In this document: in pieces, positions 19,913 through 31,749 of the stretch | Position numbering within the stretch: the first letter of the stretch is position 1 | Layout: each line of letters opens with the position of its first letter | Source: Pleurotus djamor | Taxonomy: Eukaryota > Basidiomycota > Agaricomycetes > Agaricales > Pleurotaceae | Assembly: GCA_029747585.1 (NCBI GenBank) | Contig: JAPEVF010000474.1 | Coordinates: forward strand, 1-35,342 | Direction of reading: 5' to 3' | Length of the DNA: 35,342 nucleotides | The notes under the pieces: generated by a model | Database searches by the model: none | What the model saw: the letters and a program-made list of their open reading frames with translations, nothing else | Told to the model about the DNA's origin: nothing | Made by a program: the position numbers and the translations under genes

Positions 19913-20669
19913 TGTCGTCAAGGATTTCATCACCTCAATGTATCGTTACTATTCAATATGTCAAGACTCGTGTTTGATGTTTTTCGTCGGAGGCTAAGCA
20001 CATGGTTTCGGAGGTTGTTGCCAAACACACGCAAACTCCCTTTTTTCTTCCGGCTCCTTGAAACCATCGAGTCGGAACGCTTGAGTCTGATCAATTTTCG
20101 CTTCACCGTTGGTCAAAATTTCTCTGAACATCTGGCCTCCGACCAATCAATAACGAGGCTACGTGCGCTCGCTTCCATTCCCCAGCTACTCGCCCAAATG
20201 GAATCACAGGGCATCACCCCATTATGCATCATCAGTATTGCTATTGAATATTGATCACGATACCTAAATGGCTAAGACCTAGGTACACCACCTTCCTTTC
20301 GACGTCTATGCGCCCTGGCACGCTGTGATGCAATTGGGCATCCTCAGCTCGCGAGCTTGCGATGCTCCGTCATTGGTCGAATGTCCTCGAACCCTGCGTG
20401 GCGCCCATCTAATTTTTGAATCCGTCGGAGCCTGTGACTCTCAAGACGCATTTGTGGAGATAACGATTTTCTTTTGACAGTTATGGTGCCTCAAATCTCC
20501 ATCTACCCTTACCCACTATCAACGTCTCATGTAGGGTTGCTTGACATCGATACAACATATTCATGCACCTGCATCGCATCGCCAGAAGATTCATAAGACA
20601 CTTGTCTTCCTCTTCCATGAGGCTCACCATCCCCCCAACCTCTCGAACCCTCCCCACACGCTGATCGAT
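19913..20669. other. Intergenic region with a possible leucine-rich gene remnant
   Basis: 757 bases between AA9 and the receptor gene. A plus-strand frame (19958-20254) reads LETIESERLSLINFRF and ITRLRALASIPQLLAQ. This composition resembles the leucine-rich part of agaricomycete F-box proteins. It lacks an F-box and breaks up after 20254 into short frames (SFRRLCALARCDAI). I treat it as a possible degraded fragment, not a gene. The rest is the receptor promoter. Confidence 0.35.
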
Positions 20670-21941
20670 ATGTCTGGGTTCAGTTCTTTCCGCTGGGCTG
20701 TGGCCGGTTTGACCTTCAGTGGCAGTTTGCTCTCTGTCATTGGATCAGGCTGTATCCTCCTCTGCTACCTCATCCTCCCCCTCAAGCGCCATTTCCGTCA
20801 CGTTCTCATTTTGAACCTCGCGGTGGCCGGTATGTCTTCCTCCTGGCCCCGTTCGCTGATGAAGACTCATCGATCATGCCGCAGATTTCATCAACTCTCT
20901 CAATAACACCGCGTCGGGAGCGCAGATCCTCATCCACAAGAAGGACCTTATGCCCAGTCCAGGATGCGTATTGAATGGTTTGGTTGGACAGATTACTGTT
21001 CAGGTGAGTCTACCCTCTGTGGATTATCTGCCGTGCATATAAATTGACTTGGTCCACGAAAGGCAACGGATACCTCAATTCTTGCCATCGCCATCGTCAC
21101 CGTCTACTCGATCACGCAGACGTCGAGCTCACGGTTGATCCAAGGAGAATGGGAATGGCCGTTGATTATTGGTGCCACCGCCGCCATCTGGACATTGCCT
21201 TTCATCACTGGATTTCTTGCGTTGGGAAAGGGCTGGTACGTCCCGGTATCTGGGAACTGGTGAGTTGGATGACATCCACTGTGTTATGCCCATGTTGATC
21301 AATGGGTTCTCAGGTGCTGGCTTGTCAATGAGCCTGTATATCTCCGCTACGTGTTGACACACGGATGGCGCTACCTCTTCATGCTTCTCGAAGTCATCCT
21401 CTATACCTACTTGCATTTCTACCTTCGTCGTCATTTCCGACGCCTGGCCGTCCCAATCGTTTCAAACACTCCTTCATCTGCACCCCATACCACGCAATCC
21501 ATCCCCCTCACCCCAATCAATTTCAACGAGTCCCAAAAAGATCTAGAGCTCTCCCCCAATACCACGGATGACGATCTTTCTCGGAAACGCGTCACACTCA
21601 ACATCGCCGACGAGAAGTCAGGTTCGCCTACAACCACCCACATCATGGCTCACCGCCGGATTGATGTTAATACCGATGCGCCCTCCTCATCTTCATCGAC
21701 CAATCCTCGCCAGCGGGCCATCCAGCGCGTCCTGCTGCTCAACGCTTATCCTCTTCTGTATATTCTCCTATGGATCCCCGGTCTCGCGAACCGAATCGTT
21801 GAAGCATCGGGGAACAAATCCCCAGTGACGCAGATTATGCAGGCCTCTACGCAGTTTGTCGGACTGGCGAATGCTCTGACGTATGGGTGGAACGAGCGGA
21901 TCGCTACTCAGATCAAGGAGAAGCTCAGACGGCGCTCATAG
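20670..21941 (+). CDS. Seven-transmembrane receptor, Git3/cAMP-receptor-like
   Basis: Four exons, 20670-20829, 20885-21003, 21063-21259 and 21314-21941, give 367 residues. Seven hydrophobic segments lie at about 9-33, 42-58, 85-108, 121-145, 172-195, 298-318 and 328-350. C81, before helix 3, and C160 in the WCW of the second outer loop can form the usual receptor disulfide. Helix 2 holds LILNLAVADF. The long loop before helix 6 (about 195-295) is Ser/Thr/Pro-rich and probably cytoplasmic and phosphorylated. Helices 6-7 read LLLNAYPLLYILLWIPGLAN and TQFVGLANALTYGWNE, which fit the fungal Git3/Dictyostelium cAMP-receptor-like group (PF05462 or PF11710). Such receptors sense nutrients and couple to G-alpha and cAMP signalling; the ligand is unknown. 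The tail after helix 7 is short and basic. Confidence 0.85.
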
Positions 21942-22290
21942 CTCGGTGCCTCTCACTCGTGGATATTTATTCGGTGTTGTTGTGCTTTCTAGTGTCTAAA
22001 ACTAGCATATCCTTGTCGTCTTTTTATTCAAGGTATCATTTATATCCGTGTTTTAGTACTTCAGGGTAATGTACTTTGCTGTCCTCTTTCGCAGTCAATC
22101 ATCTGTAATATCATGTACAAATCCATCACTTTTGCCAGTAGAAGGTCATGTCGAAGTCGAACTATGACAACTTGACTCCAACTTCGCTGGCCATATCGCA
22201 TAGGCCGTTCCAGACCACCCCCTATTTTTGAGGTGTGATAAACCTTGGGTAAACCCTGTCCAACAAACTTTCCAAGTTGGAAAGAACACC
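21942..22290. other. Intergenic spacer between the receptor gene and D1
   Basis: 349 bases. It holds the receptor 3' UTR and the promoter of the first F-box-like gene. I see no gene, no clear TATA box and no repeat. Confidence 0.45.
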
Positions 22291-23454
22291 ATGGCTTCAC
22301 TTCCCTTCGAACTTTGGGACACGATAGCAGGTATCTCGGATGCGCGCACGAAGCTTAGGCTCCTCTTTGTCTCAAGGCAGATACAGAAGTTCACTGAACC
22401 CAGCTTCCTGAAGAACGTCAAGCTAAATGTTCGAGATCTCCGCCGCCAGAACTCACCTTTGATATCCTTCCACAAATGCATGACTGGCGATACCGACCGT
22501 CCTACATTTGTCAAATCGTTTGCGATTGTTTTCCCTAACAAGGCCCCATCTACGCAGGATATCGAACTCATCGATGAGCTCATTCCCTCGTTTCCTCACC
22601 TAATTTCCCTTTCGTTCGACTTCTGCTACTACGAACCTCGAATCCATGGCCACATCACCTGCTTGCATAGCGAAAGTACTAAGGCTCGACGGATTATCGG
22701 CCGTTTAACGCGGTTCTCACTGACCGCCGTTCATGGGAGCCACATTGACCTCACACGATTCCTTTCCTCTCAGCCGCACCTCGAGCATCTTGAACTCTCA
22801 GACTACTCCTGTACGATTAAGGGGACGCTTCCAGTGTTCAACTCTCTCCGGTCGTTCGAGGGCAATATAACACATTTGATCGGTGCAGGTGCTCTTAACC
22901 CAATTTCCGTGGAATGCCTCCGCCTGGGACCAGACCCTCATAGCGTCTATGCCTTACCGGATATGAACTCTCTTCATACGCTGTCTTGCTTGTATTTCCC
23001 ATCCCAAGATGCATACTTCAAGCGTACACTCTTTTGTGCGCCAAATCTGAGGTGCTTAGAGATTTATGTGAGGATTGAAAGTCTCTCAACACTTCGTCAC
23101 GACTAACACGCCCACGTTTAGACATCTACAAGGTGGATCGACCTTTCTAAAATCACCAACACCGCCATTATGTACATCCGCTTTGCAACGGACACTCCTT
23201 GGTCCATAACCCAAGCTCATCGTGTTTTCAACGCACCCGAAACACCTCCATCCCTATACTGCATCGAGTTCCCCAAGCAAGAAAATTATTCACCGTTTGC
23301 TTTACGAAACCCATCGATGCGTACAAAGCACTACGCTACGAGGTACTATCGGGATCTCGCGGAGCCGGTCGTGGTTGAATGGGAATGTAAAGTGGAGGAT
23401 ATATGGTGGCACGACTGGGAAAGAGACGTCCGCATCGAAGCTTGGGCACCATGA
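22291..23454 (+). CDS. F-box-like protein, family copy D1
   Basis: Two exons, 22291-23067 and 23122-23454, give 369 residues. The N terminus MASLPFELWDTIAGISDART followed by LRLLFVSRQIQKFTEPSFLK is a short F-box-like motif. Leucine-rich strands follow (LISLSFDFCYYEP, LEHLELSDYSC, LRCLEIYV). The C-terminal part, after the intron, holds TPPSLYCIEFPK and the signature VEWECKVEDIWWHDWERDV. Copy D3 (32252) aligns along the whole length with the intron at the same codon. Copy D2 lies 158 bases downstream and is more divergent. A role as substrate adaptor of an SCF ubiquitin ligase is possible but inferred from the weak F-box only. No signal peptide or membrane segment. Confidence 0.8.
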
Positions 23455-23612
23455 TCTGGTTGGCACCTCTCCAATTCGACGGGATGATCTGCGCTCCTAA
23501 CGAGCCTAGGGTCAATCGGAACCCCTATATACGCCAGCCATTTTCTTCATGTTCGCCTCGTGCTGCGACCGACCGTATCTATCTCAACGACCACCATCAT
23601 CTATCCTACAAC

Positions 23613-24692
23613 ATGGCTCTCAATATTCTCCCACCTGAACTGTGCACGATGATCGTCGACACAGTTAACGATATACCCTCTCTTCGCAGTCTCATGCTGG
23701 TTTCCCACCAGATGCGCAATTATACCGAACCCGCGTTTTACAGAAGTATCAATATCAAGATATCAAAACGCAGTCCTCTGAGCCCATGTGCCTCCAAGAA
23801 CCCACTTCAAGCATTCCACGAATACATCGTGTCACCTCGTCGGAATCATTTACTCCCACAAGTCAAATCCTTCTCCGTCATCTTCGCAGGAGGGATGCCC
23901 ACGGAAGGGGATCTACACGCGCTGAGCGCCCTGATTCCTGGACTGACTCAGCTCCGGTCGCTTGTCATTCGCCTCTCTTCACCTAGAGAAATGGCTGCCA
24001 CATTTCCTCTCACAATCCCAACAACCGCATCCACCCCACTTTCGACAAGCAAAATCCCCTTCCTTCCCGACAGTCTCAAACACCTAGAGATCGATGAATC
24101 GCTACGAGTACCGTATGAAGATACTTCCCTTCCCCGGCTACTCGCATTGAGCGGTCCCATGGACTTATTCTTATCAAACATCTCTTGCCGTCGCCTTAGT
24201 AGGCTTCGACTCGATGTTGACGAGATCCCTGGGTCACATTTCGCGTCCATGGCCCTGGAATCTCTCGTGAATTTGTCATGTCTTGTCCGACATACCCCTA
24301 CCCTGCGTAGGATCATCCAAGTCGCAAAGAACCTTAAGTCTCTAGAAATCCGCGTAAGTGGTTCTCATCGAGACCTTTGCCCATTCACTCACCTCATGGT
24401 CCCGTTTTAGGACTGGTTCGAACCGATAGATCTAGAAGAGCTCCTGTGTGACACCGATGTCACGTACTTGCGTGTAACATACCAACGCGGCGATGATCTT
24501 TCCTGGCTTGCTTGCGTCTTTTCTTCATCCCAATTAGCATCCTTGCGTTGCGTCGAGATCCAAGATTCTTCTCAGCCGCTCGCCAGGCGCTGGTACCGTG
24601 GATGTAAGCCGTTGAAGGTCCGGTGGGACTGTCCCAAGGAGGACATCTGGTGCCATGATTGGGAAACCGATGTTGAGGTTGTGCTGGCCTGA
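23613..24692 (+). CDS. F-box-like protein, family copy D2
   Basis: Two exons, 23613-24353 and 24411-24692, give 340 residues. The start MALNILPPELCTMIVDTVND followed by LRSLMLVSHQMRNYTEPAFY matches the F-box-like head of D1 and D3. The middle has leucine-rich strands (LTQLRSLVIRL, LKHLEIDE, LSRLRLDVDE, LKSLEIR). The intron lies after the last of these, at the position used in D1 and D3. The end is VRWDCPKEDIWCHDWETDV, the family signature. The middle differs much from D1, so this is the older duplicate. A TATATA stretch lies about 90 bases before the ATG. The gene is convergent with E1, with 187 bases between the stop codons. Confidence 0.8.
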
Positions 24693-24879
24693 CGACGAAA
24701 GGCTCGGATTCCATGGAACAAGTAGCGGCAGTAGTATTATTCCAAAGATCGTTGTGCTTATCTAGTGATTACCTCCAAACTATGCTGGCGTATTTCCGTG
24801 CGACTACAGGTGACAGCTCATCTCGACAGCCTACACAGAAAAACGGCAGTCGACGGTAATCTTGGTAGTCTGACTTTGG

Positions 24880-25911
24880 TCAATCGGGAACTGCATGTGG
24901 AATGGTCAGAGAAGGCAGGTGACAAAGTGAGATGAATCGCACAGAGGGATCCCCTTGGTTTGAGCTGATTTTGCAGACTGCATACGTTTGTGTCAGGACT
25001 TGACAGCATCAACGTGGAAGGAAGGACATACCAAACTCAACTAGGTCCAGAGAATCTGGTCTGAAGACAGAGAGAGCGCGAAACGGAAAGGGAACGCTAT
25101 TTTGGGTGTCGTTCTAGTTGTGGAGATATTAGCGCAAGGGTCACATCCCGGACTCATGGGCTTACATAGTGATCTTCCTGTAGGATCGAGCTCCAGTTGA
25201 TGGCGGAGGAACCTTGAACAATCCCCGTCTGCTCGCCCTTATAGAAGTTGATGTCGTCGGCATACTGGGCTGCGAAAGTAAAGGCTTCGTTTCCACCGTT
25301 TTTGAACATCTGGAAGTCCTGAGTGTACGCGATGGTGTCTGAAAAGAAGGGCATCAGCCACGGTCGAATTATTACATGAGTCACGGCGAATGTGCGAAAA
25401 GCATCAACGTACACTTCCAAGTATCGCCATCTTTGTTACCGCTGTTGGAAGATGGTAACTGCATCAAGGAGGAACCGGCGCCATTAGATAAGGAAACGTC
25501 GTAGTCAAACTCTAACGGCCAAGAAGGCCCAAATGATTCCAGGTTCGTCGCGGTCGCAGCAGAGCCCGAGTGGACCAAGACCACATATACTAGCCCACCA
25601 TTTGAGACGAAGCTATCATTGGGGATGGCGTTCACGACATAGACATATGCATCAATCCGCCAGGTAAAGGTTGCGAGACTGTCTCTCAAGTTTGCGATGA
25701 CCACCTGATCGAACGCCGTGAAAGTTTGACTTTAGGAGAATTTCGAGTTCCGTAAGTTGTCACGATGAGCATGAGAATCGAGAATGAGGGTGACTTACTG
25801 TCTCCAGAACGTGGTACCAGCAGGTGGAGTCAACTTATTGATGTACTCTCTTGGATTCTTTGGGGAGGAATCATCGTTGCTAGTGTGGTCGACCGATTCC
25901 AAGCTACTCAT
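24880..25911 (-). CDS. Unrecognised conserved protein, family copy E1
   Basis: Five exons, 25911-25799, 25729-25413, 25338-25166, 25113-25032 and 24977-24880, give 260 residues. The exon boundaries and phases match those of copy E2, which fixed two uncertain sites, including a GTACGT donor at 25412. The start is MSSLESVDHTSNDDSSPKNP, followed by NKLTPPAGTTFWRHQTFTAF. The core is rich in alternating aromatic and polar residues, suggesting beta strands: LATFTWRIDAYVYVVNAIPN, GGLVYVVLVHSGSA, SWPLEFDYDVSL, YTQDFQMFKNGGNEAFTFAA, DDINFYKGEQTG. There is no signal peptide, membrane helix or catalytic motif that I know. The C-terminal tail (CKISSNQGD) is variable. Function unknown; it could be a cytosolic beta-sandwich binding protein, but that is speculation. 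Confidence 0.75.
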
Positions 25912-25987
25912 TTGAGTGATAGTAGTGTTTGTGGTTGTACTGAAGTCAAAGGGTGTTGGGTGACGGGCTTAGCCTTTGAGGGAGAGG

Positions 25988-25993
25988 TTTATA
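25988..25993 (-). promoter_or_regulatory. TATA box of E1
   Basis: TATAAA on the minus strand, 77 bases before the E1 start codon, a suitable distance. Confidence 0.45.
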
Positions 25994-26564
25994 TGGAATC
26001 TATAGGTCGGTTTGTATTTGCTTGCTCGCTCGGGCTGGGTGGTAGGTTTCGTGTTACGGAACCGAGTGGAACCGAGAACTGGGTTATCTTCGGCGAGTGG
26101 CAGAGACATCCACTCTGATTAATGCATCCATTGACCATAACTGGAGCATCGGTTAACGCAGTCGAGTATGGGTTGTACTTGTGAAACAAGCAAAGTTGGA
26201 GGGAATGAGCGAGACGTGACCAAAGCAGTGAAAACATGAAATTGGGCAAATTGAACACTCGAAATATGTCCTTGGAGTATGGAGAGCGTCGCCGTAGCGG
26301 AATCAGCATTTCCAGTCTGTGAAAAGCGACTTTGAAAGTTAACAAGGAAGCCGAAGCTCGATATTTGTAGTTTTTTTTTTGTAGAACCATGTTTCAGCGG
26401 TCGCCGTTAGGTTCCTTTGATTAGGCCACTCGTGCAGTTTCGCAAGGCAGATATTAAATCCCTAGATATCCTCAGTGGGAGGGAAAAGTTGAAACAAAGT
26501 TCCAACAACGCTGAGTTGTCGCTGAGAGAGGTTCAAGTGGTTTGAGTAAGCCCCTGTCGTAGCA

Positions 26565-26610
26565 CCACGCGTGACATACGCGTGATTTGCGGGGACGACG
26601 TCACGCGTGG
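26565..26610. promoter_or_regulatory. Cluster of three ACGCGT (MCB-like) sites in an inverted repeat
   Basis: ACGCGT occurs at 26567-26572, 26578-26583 and 26603-26608. The outer two lie in a perfect 11-base inverted repeat, CCACGCGTGAC and GTCACGCGTGG. ACGCGT is the MluI cell-cycle box bound by MBF (Mbp1/Swi6-type) in ascomycete yeasts. No S-phase gene is recognised next to it. Confidence 0.4.
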
Positions 26611-28021
26611 CGGCCCGAGTCTGATCCTGACCTGGCGCGTATCGACTCTTCCGCAGAACCTCTCAGCTCCTGTATCGCTTGATATTTCTCCGGCCAAGGT
26701 GTAAAATTCGCGCCACTCGAATTGAATATGAACTTTCTAACTAGCATCCTTAAGGACTCATGGAACTCGCACAGGCCTCGGGCGATGAGGGCATTCCATG
26801 CTACAAAGCTGTCAGGCACTGAGAAACCCGTTTCTTGGCTGAGCATCACTGATCTGTGTCTTCGACTCTTCTTGTTCCCGTAACGTTCCACTCACAAAGC
26901 TTGTCATCCCCGTATTTAAGATTATCACTGCATTTTCCAGGTCCGCTATCGTTATTTTTTCTTCGAAATTCAGATCACTGAAGTCACTTCACCAACAGGA
27001 TCCTGTCTCCGCAGGAAGATCGAAGTGCTGTGTTTACCCTTATAACTCCCAGTTGCAAGTTGTCGCATACTCATCGTCTAGCTTACGGTCTTGCTCTCGC
27101 TACCGAGTCCCTATAGAATCCGCTCTTCGATGTCTGTTTTGCTCTGGGCTTTACTCTCCAGCGGGCCGCATTAAGACCGTATGGAACCGTCAGCCGAGGC
27201 GGTGGCAAGCTGCATCACCAATGTCTCCTACGACGAACCTCAGATACCTTCCTGTAGCATTCGGGTCACCCTTTTCGCCGGCCTATTCGCGGACTTTACG
27301 TTGTCGGTTTGCGCTTAATAGCCCTGCGATTCTGCCCACCATGCGCTGTTGTAAGTGGAAAATCAGGCCTTCTTTTCGCTGCTTTACCCAGTCATTCTTT
27401 TTAAGCTAGAGTATATCGATCCTATGAAAGTACCACCGCTATCCAGCGATCGCTCGGACAACAATACAAACCAGTATGATCCCTGGAATTGAATGTGCAG
27501 GGCACTCCCATTCCCGAAGAAGCTCTCAACCAAGGAAGTAGGCTCTTGACGTTAGTCCTCGACATGGCCTGTCTTCTCCCGCTATCTCTCAAACCTTATG
27601 TGCATGCCGCAATATCACCACCAAATTTGAGCACTGCAACCTGTTGATGCGTGGCTGGTAGACAGATTCAGTCCATGTATACAAGTATGTTTGTCCGTGA
27701 AGCTCGACGCGTTGATCGTGCCTGCGGTGATTAGCCCCAGTCAATACAGATTACAGATTCGACCCTCGACAGCGTCACGCCTTCCGCGGGAGGTTTTCGA
27801 TCTTGGGCACCACTAAGCCGCAGAATTTGGATGATATGTCTCCGGGAAATGTAATCTGAAGCTTCGAGCTCTCTTCTCCGCATCCAACCTTCAGTCGAAA
27901 GGTACGCGCTCACCTTCACCGTTGTACCACTTGCGGCCGTATCTACTTCTTTCTTGTCTTGGTCTTGACAGTCCCGCGCCTGTTATGCACCTCATTCACG
28001 AAAGACAACATTGCGCAGAGA

Positions 28022-28027
28022 TATAAA
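28022..28027 (+). promoter_or_regulatory. TATA box of the first small secreted protein
   Basis: TATAAA 86 bases before the start codon at 28113, followed by a pyrimidine-rich stretch (CTCTCTATCTTCTCTTCTCA) typical of strong fungal transcription starts. Confidence 0.55.
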
Positions 28028-28112
28028 GACACGCTGGAGGTAACGATGTTTCTCAGTTTTCGTACGACCTCTGACTTACTCTCTCTATCTTCTCTTCTCA
28101 CTCACTTCGACT

Positions 28113-28802
28113 ATGAAATTCTTGGTTATCTCCGTCGCAACTGCCTTCTTTGCTTGCTTCACTCAAGCTCAGATCAACCCCCAGTTCGCAAACTTGACCT
28201 CAAACGTCACGGTCGAACTCAACGGCGTCGACTCAAGCTTTTCGCTGAGCGATACCAATATCACCAGTCTCGGGGTGCGTGCAATCCCTCACTCTAACTA
28301 TCCCACTCTAACGTCTTCTCTCCCGATTTTATGTTCAGAACATCTCAGGGAGCGTTCTCAAAGTTGACTGTCTCCTCCGTGTACGCCAAGAAGGACAATG
28401 GCAGGACCCAAATACAAATGATACAGGGAGCGTCACCTTCGGGCACTACGCTGACAAAGGAGATACCGTAGCGGTTTCCTTCCAGACCTTTGGGGTTCCG
28501 AATGGTGTCTACGTTCGTCTTTCATATCCTTCCTGGTGGTGCTCGCGCTCGAACCACTTCCTGTCATCGTAGATCAACGAACCACTGGACATATCCGCCT
28601 TGCCGAACATTAACCATCACCTTTGGTTCACGGTCGACTACACAAGCTTGTGCGTCGCCGAGTACGGATGGTCAGTTCTTATCTCCGTTCGTCGCTTCAA
28701 TTCTGATGCGTTAGCGGGCGATACCTCAATAGCACTGGAAGCCTGTTCAAGAAATCCTACAATTACAACGGCCTTTCTTGCAGTAATGGGACGTCGGTGT
28801 AG
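28113..28802 (+). CDS. Small secreted glycoprotein, unrecognised
   Basis: Four exons: 28113-28274, 28339 to about 28494 or 28506, 28573-28670, and 28733-28802, giving about 161-165 residues. The signal peptide is MKFLVISVATAFFACFTQA. The mature protein begins QINPQFANLTSNVTVELNGV and has several N-x-[ST] sites (NLT, NVT, NIT, NIS, NDT, NGT). Later parts read VDCLLRVRQEGQWQDP, LPNINHHLWFTVDYTSLCVA and YGCTGSLFKKSYNYNGLSCS. Four cysteines may form two disulfides. The donor of intron 2 is uncertain: the consensus-like GTGTCT at 28505 gives the wrong phase, while GTTCCG (28495) and GTCTAC (28507) keep the frame open. I know no family for it. Size and composition fit an extracellular matrix or effector-like small secreted protein. 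Confidence 0.7.
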
Positions 28803-30743
28803 TCTAAGACCAGGTGGTTGAATCGTGACTTGGGGCTCACGCGGTCTTTCCAACCTTTGTACAAGTGTATTGATAAATCAGAGGTGCTTAACATCTTTGG
28901 CGTTAGAAGGGTTAATGAACGATCTGGCCTGCACATACTGAGAAAAGGAGCTGACCTCAAGGCAGCTTCGACGGTCGGAGGTCCTTTGCAACGAGTTGCC
29001 GCTAAGGTGCTCAGTGCTCACCCGAGGCCTCTCTCCTACATCCGAACTTCAGTCTCTTACGCCGCATGTCCGAGCCCATAACCTCCATCTTCAAGACATA
29101 TCTGCTTCGCAAAGTTCTGGGGCGTTCGCATCCGTACATATGGGTTATTCGGATGGGCATTTGATGGCTCCACACGGTGACCGTTCGTGTCGATTTCTTT
29201 CTGCAAAACCTAGCAACCAGTAGGATTGTCGCGAGGTATACTCCGATTATCGCCTAGCTTGATTGGCTGTCGCGTATACTCCGTTCCATTGGTTGGATTT
29301 ACATTCAATGTACGAGATTTTCTTCTTGATGTTGCATGTGTTTCACACATTGCGGCCTCATGTTCAATATACTTTGAGGCTTTATGGCACTCGATGCAGA
29401 TCTGGTGTCGCCTGGAGAGGTCGACTTGGGCCGGGTTGGCTCACAAGCTTGCACTGTGGGCCGTGACTTAGGAGACTCCTGTGATGCATGTGAGTGGCCA
29501 TACGCGGTGACGTGACGAAGACGTGACGCGAATTTCTTTTTGAAACGCAACCACCACGACTTGTGGTTTGCCCAGTTGCGGTTTCTCTCAATCATTGCTC
29601 GATTTATCTTCATTTTTCAGCTCACAAACTTGATATTCTGTTTTTGTACAGAAGAATGGAATCTCTGTTGTACTGCTCCCGTGTTTACGAGCACGTCGGC
29701 CATGCTTCGGTCACCACGATTTTCCGAGGACCATGGTCATCTGAACTCCGGTCTCGTGTAGGAAAGCGATACACTATCTGAACCATCGCAATGCAGCTTT
29801 AGACTTTTTAGTATGCCTGAGCAGCACAATCACCGCAGGCGTATGTCACAGACCTTCTCATCGACGACTATTCTTATTCTCCGTGGCTCCACCCGACATA
29901 TCATTGCCAGGCTTGTCACCGCAGCTTTGATAAACGACCATTGAAAAACAACGACCGCTCCCCGCAAACCTCCCGATTGAGCAAGAATCGGATAGTTGAC
30001 GACTTCAACCAATCAAAACCGTCACAAGCTCCACCTCAACATGAACTCGTTTACGGAACACAAGCGCCTCCAATGAGCGATTTCCCGCCGTTGTACTTCT
30101 TGATTGGCAGGTATGTGAATCGCTCGCTAGCCGGTACCGCGATTACTTGATATTTATAGGTTCTTTTTCATTAAGTAGGTGTATATTCTCATGGACGACT
30201 ACTTGTTAGGCGTTAGGCGAATAAATGGACCTGTCAAGCTTGAACCCGCTCCACTACGCCACCTATGTCATTGTGAAGTATGAACCACGCGTCAGACATT
30301 GGGCACACTGGTGCATCCGTTCGTTCTCTTTTTCCCTCGAATTTTCATTGTATTTCGCCTTCTCCATGCCATGACGATGACCATTCATCTGTACTTTTCA
30401 GGAAGTTGACTCAGTGCTGCGAGAGTCGCGCATGCCTCATCAAAGTCCTAACCGCACGTTCATTGAGCTGTGGCACTCACTGCTCCCGGCAAAATGGTTT
30501 CGGTCTTCATGGGAAAATCGTCCACCTATCCGATCAGGAAGGCCACCATCTATCACTTCAACGCGTTTTCCTTCTATTCATAGTCATGGTGCGTCGGTCA
30601 CTTGTTTTTTTTCTTCGATTATCGCTTACCGTTGAGCTTTCGTATAAAAGGGAGCCTGTTCGTTGGGTATGAACCTCAGCAAACAGCTCTAGCAAACTCT
30701 TCTCAAAAAGTCTTCGCCTCTCCACCTCTTTACAGTCTTAAAG
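28803..30743. other. 1.9 kb gap without a recognised gene
   Basis: Both strands were read in all frames and also with short introns in mind. I find only short frames without family resemblance or consistent splice structure. One is a 49-codon plus-strand frame from the ATG at 30223. A CCAAT motif lies at about 30008-30012. The last 100 bases hold the hydrophobin promoter. Confidence 0.4.
30643..30650 (+). promoter_or_regulatory. TATA box of the hydrophobin gene
   Basis: TATAAAAG 94 bases before the hydrophobin start codon, a strong match that fits the very high, developmentally controlled expression usual for hydrophobins. Confidence 0.65.
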
Positions 30744-31280
30744 ATGTTCTCTCAAATCTCTCGCGCCTTCGTCTTTGCGTTGTTGACCTTCACACTCTTT
30801 GCGGCCGCCACTGGACCTGCTACCACGGTCACCGTCACCAAGGTAAGCCCCCACAACCGATATTCCGAACATCGAGCTGACCGATACCTCAATAGACCAC
30901 GATCGCGACTCAGACCATTCCTGCCAGTCAATGCACCACCGGCGACATCCAGTGCTGCAACAGCGTCCAATCCGTCAGTGTGGCTTTTCTCCCCTTCCTT
31001 TTGTACTGCAAGTTAATCCCTTCTCATTACCCTCTAGTCTAAAAGCGATGCTGTCGGCCTCATCCTCGGCCTCTTGGGCGTTGTGCTTGGCGCCGTTGAG
31101 GTCCTCGTTGGTTTGAACTGCAGTGTCCTTGGTGGGAGCTGCAATGCCCAGACCGTCTGCTGTGAAAACAACAGCTTTGTATGCTTACTTTCGCGCCTCT
31201 CCCAAAAATGCCAAGTACTTATCCTCTCTTAGGGCGGTCTCATTGCCATTGGCTGCAGCCCTGTTAACATCAGCCTCTAA
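30744..31280 (+). CDS. Class I hydrophobin
   Basis: Four exons, 30744-30842, 30896-30973, 31038-31178 and 31233-31280, give 121 residues. The signal peptide lies in MFSQISRAFVFALLTFTLFA. The eight cysteines are C46, C53, C54, C87, C94, C100, C101 and C114, in the order C-CC-C-C-CC-C with spacings 6, 32, 6, 5 and 12. The long hydrophobic stretch between CC and C (AVGLILGLLGVVLGAVEVLV) and the spacing mark class I. Hydrophobins are secreted and self-assemble at air-water interfaces to coat hyphae and fruit bodies. NCS and NIS are possible N-glycosylation sites. All introns are in phase 0. Confidence 0.95.
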
Positions 31281-31749
31281 ATGCGAGTCCCTAGAAGGGG
31301 GAGTTACCAGAGATGGCATGGTTCGGGTCCTTGTTCATCGTAGTTTTTAGGGACATTCGGACAAGTCTTATGTTCTATCACCACTGTGACACCGTCAATG
31401 AAACCAGTTTCTCTGCACCATTCAGCTATTTACCCACCGCTACGCCATTTACTGAAATACTTCCGCTCATTGTGCCTATTTGATCCCGCGCTAGTCCACA
31501 ACTTGGGTCCCCTTAGCTTGGTCTAAGTTTGTAGCTCAAAGACGAGCCCCGGTGATGACCTGGCGCTATTCACCAATACATACTTAGCTCGACACCCACC
31601 GAGTGCCATAAAACCGTCGATTTTAAAAAAAATTGTGGTGTACAGCCCGCATCCTTCCCTTGAGGTACGCTTGCTCCTAAAGTTTCTTTTCCAATTGTAC
31701 ATTCCCACTGATACATTCTCTATGCAGGTGTCCGCTCGCTTTCATTACC
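31281..31749. other. Spacer between the hydrophobin and the second small secreted protein
   Basis: 469 bases with no recognised gene. It should hold the hydrophobin 3' UTR and the promoter of the next gene. There is a T/A run at 31620-31633 and no good TATA box. Confidence 0.45.

Larger units (their letters stand above)
25912..28112. other. 2.2 kb gap between E1 and the first small secreted protein
   Basis: No gene is firmly supported. It holds the E1 promoter, a cluster of three ACGCGT sites (26565-26610) and a protein-like minus-strand frame (26601-26891). That frame includes SVPDSFVAWNALIARGLCEF and LRGSAEESIRARSGSD. An upstream minus-strand stretch, DLENAVIILNTGMTSF, does not join it in phase. 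A 45-codon plus-strand frame begins at 27181, and a minus-strand frame lies at 27731-27919; neither is recognised. Gene remnants are likely here. Confidence 0.4.

Noticed and set aside
19958..20254. Calling this frame a complete gene
   Set aside because: Leucine-rich composition only, no F-box head, no good start context, and the frame decays right after it; kept as a possible remnant.
28573..28613. Ending the small secreted protein at the TAA at 28611 by using the GTGTCT donor at 28505
   Set aside because: That phase gives a short tail without resemblance. The alternative phase opens two further exons with cysteines and a good intron.
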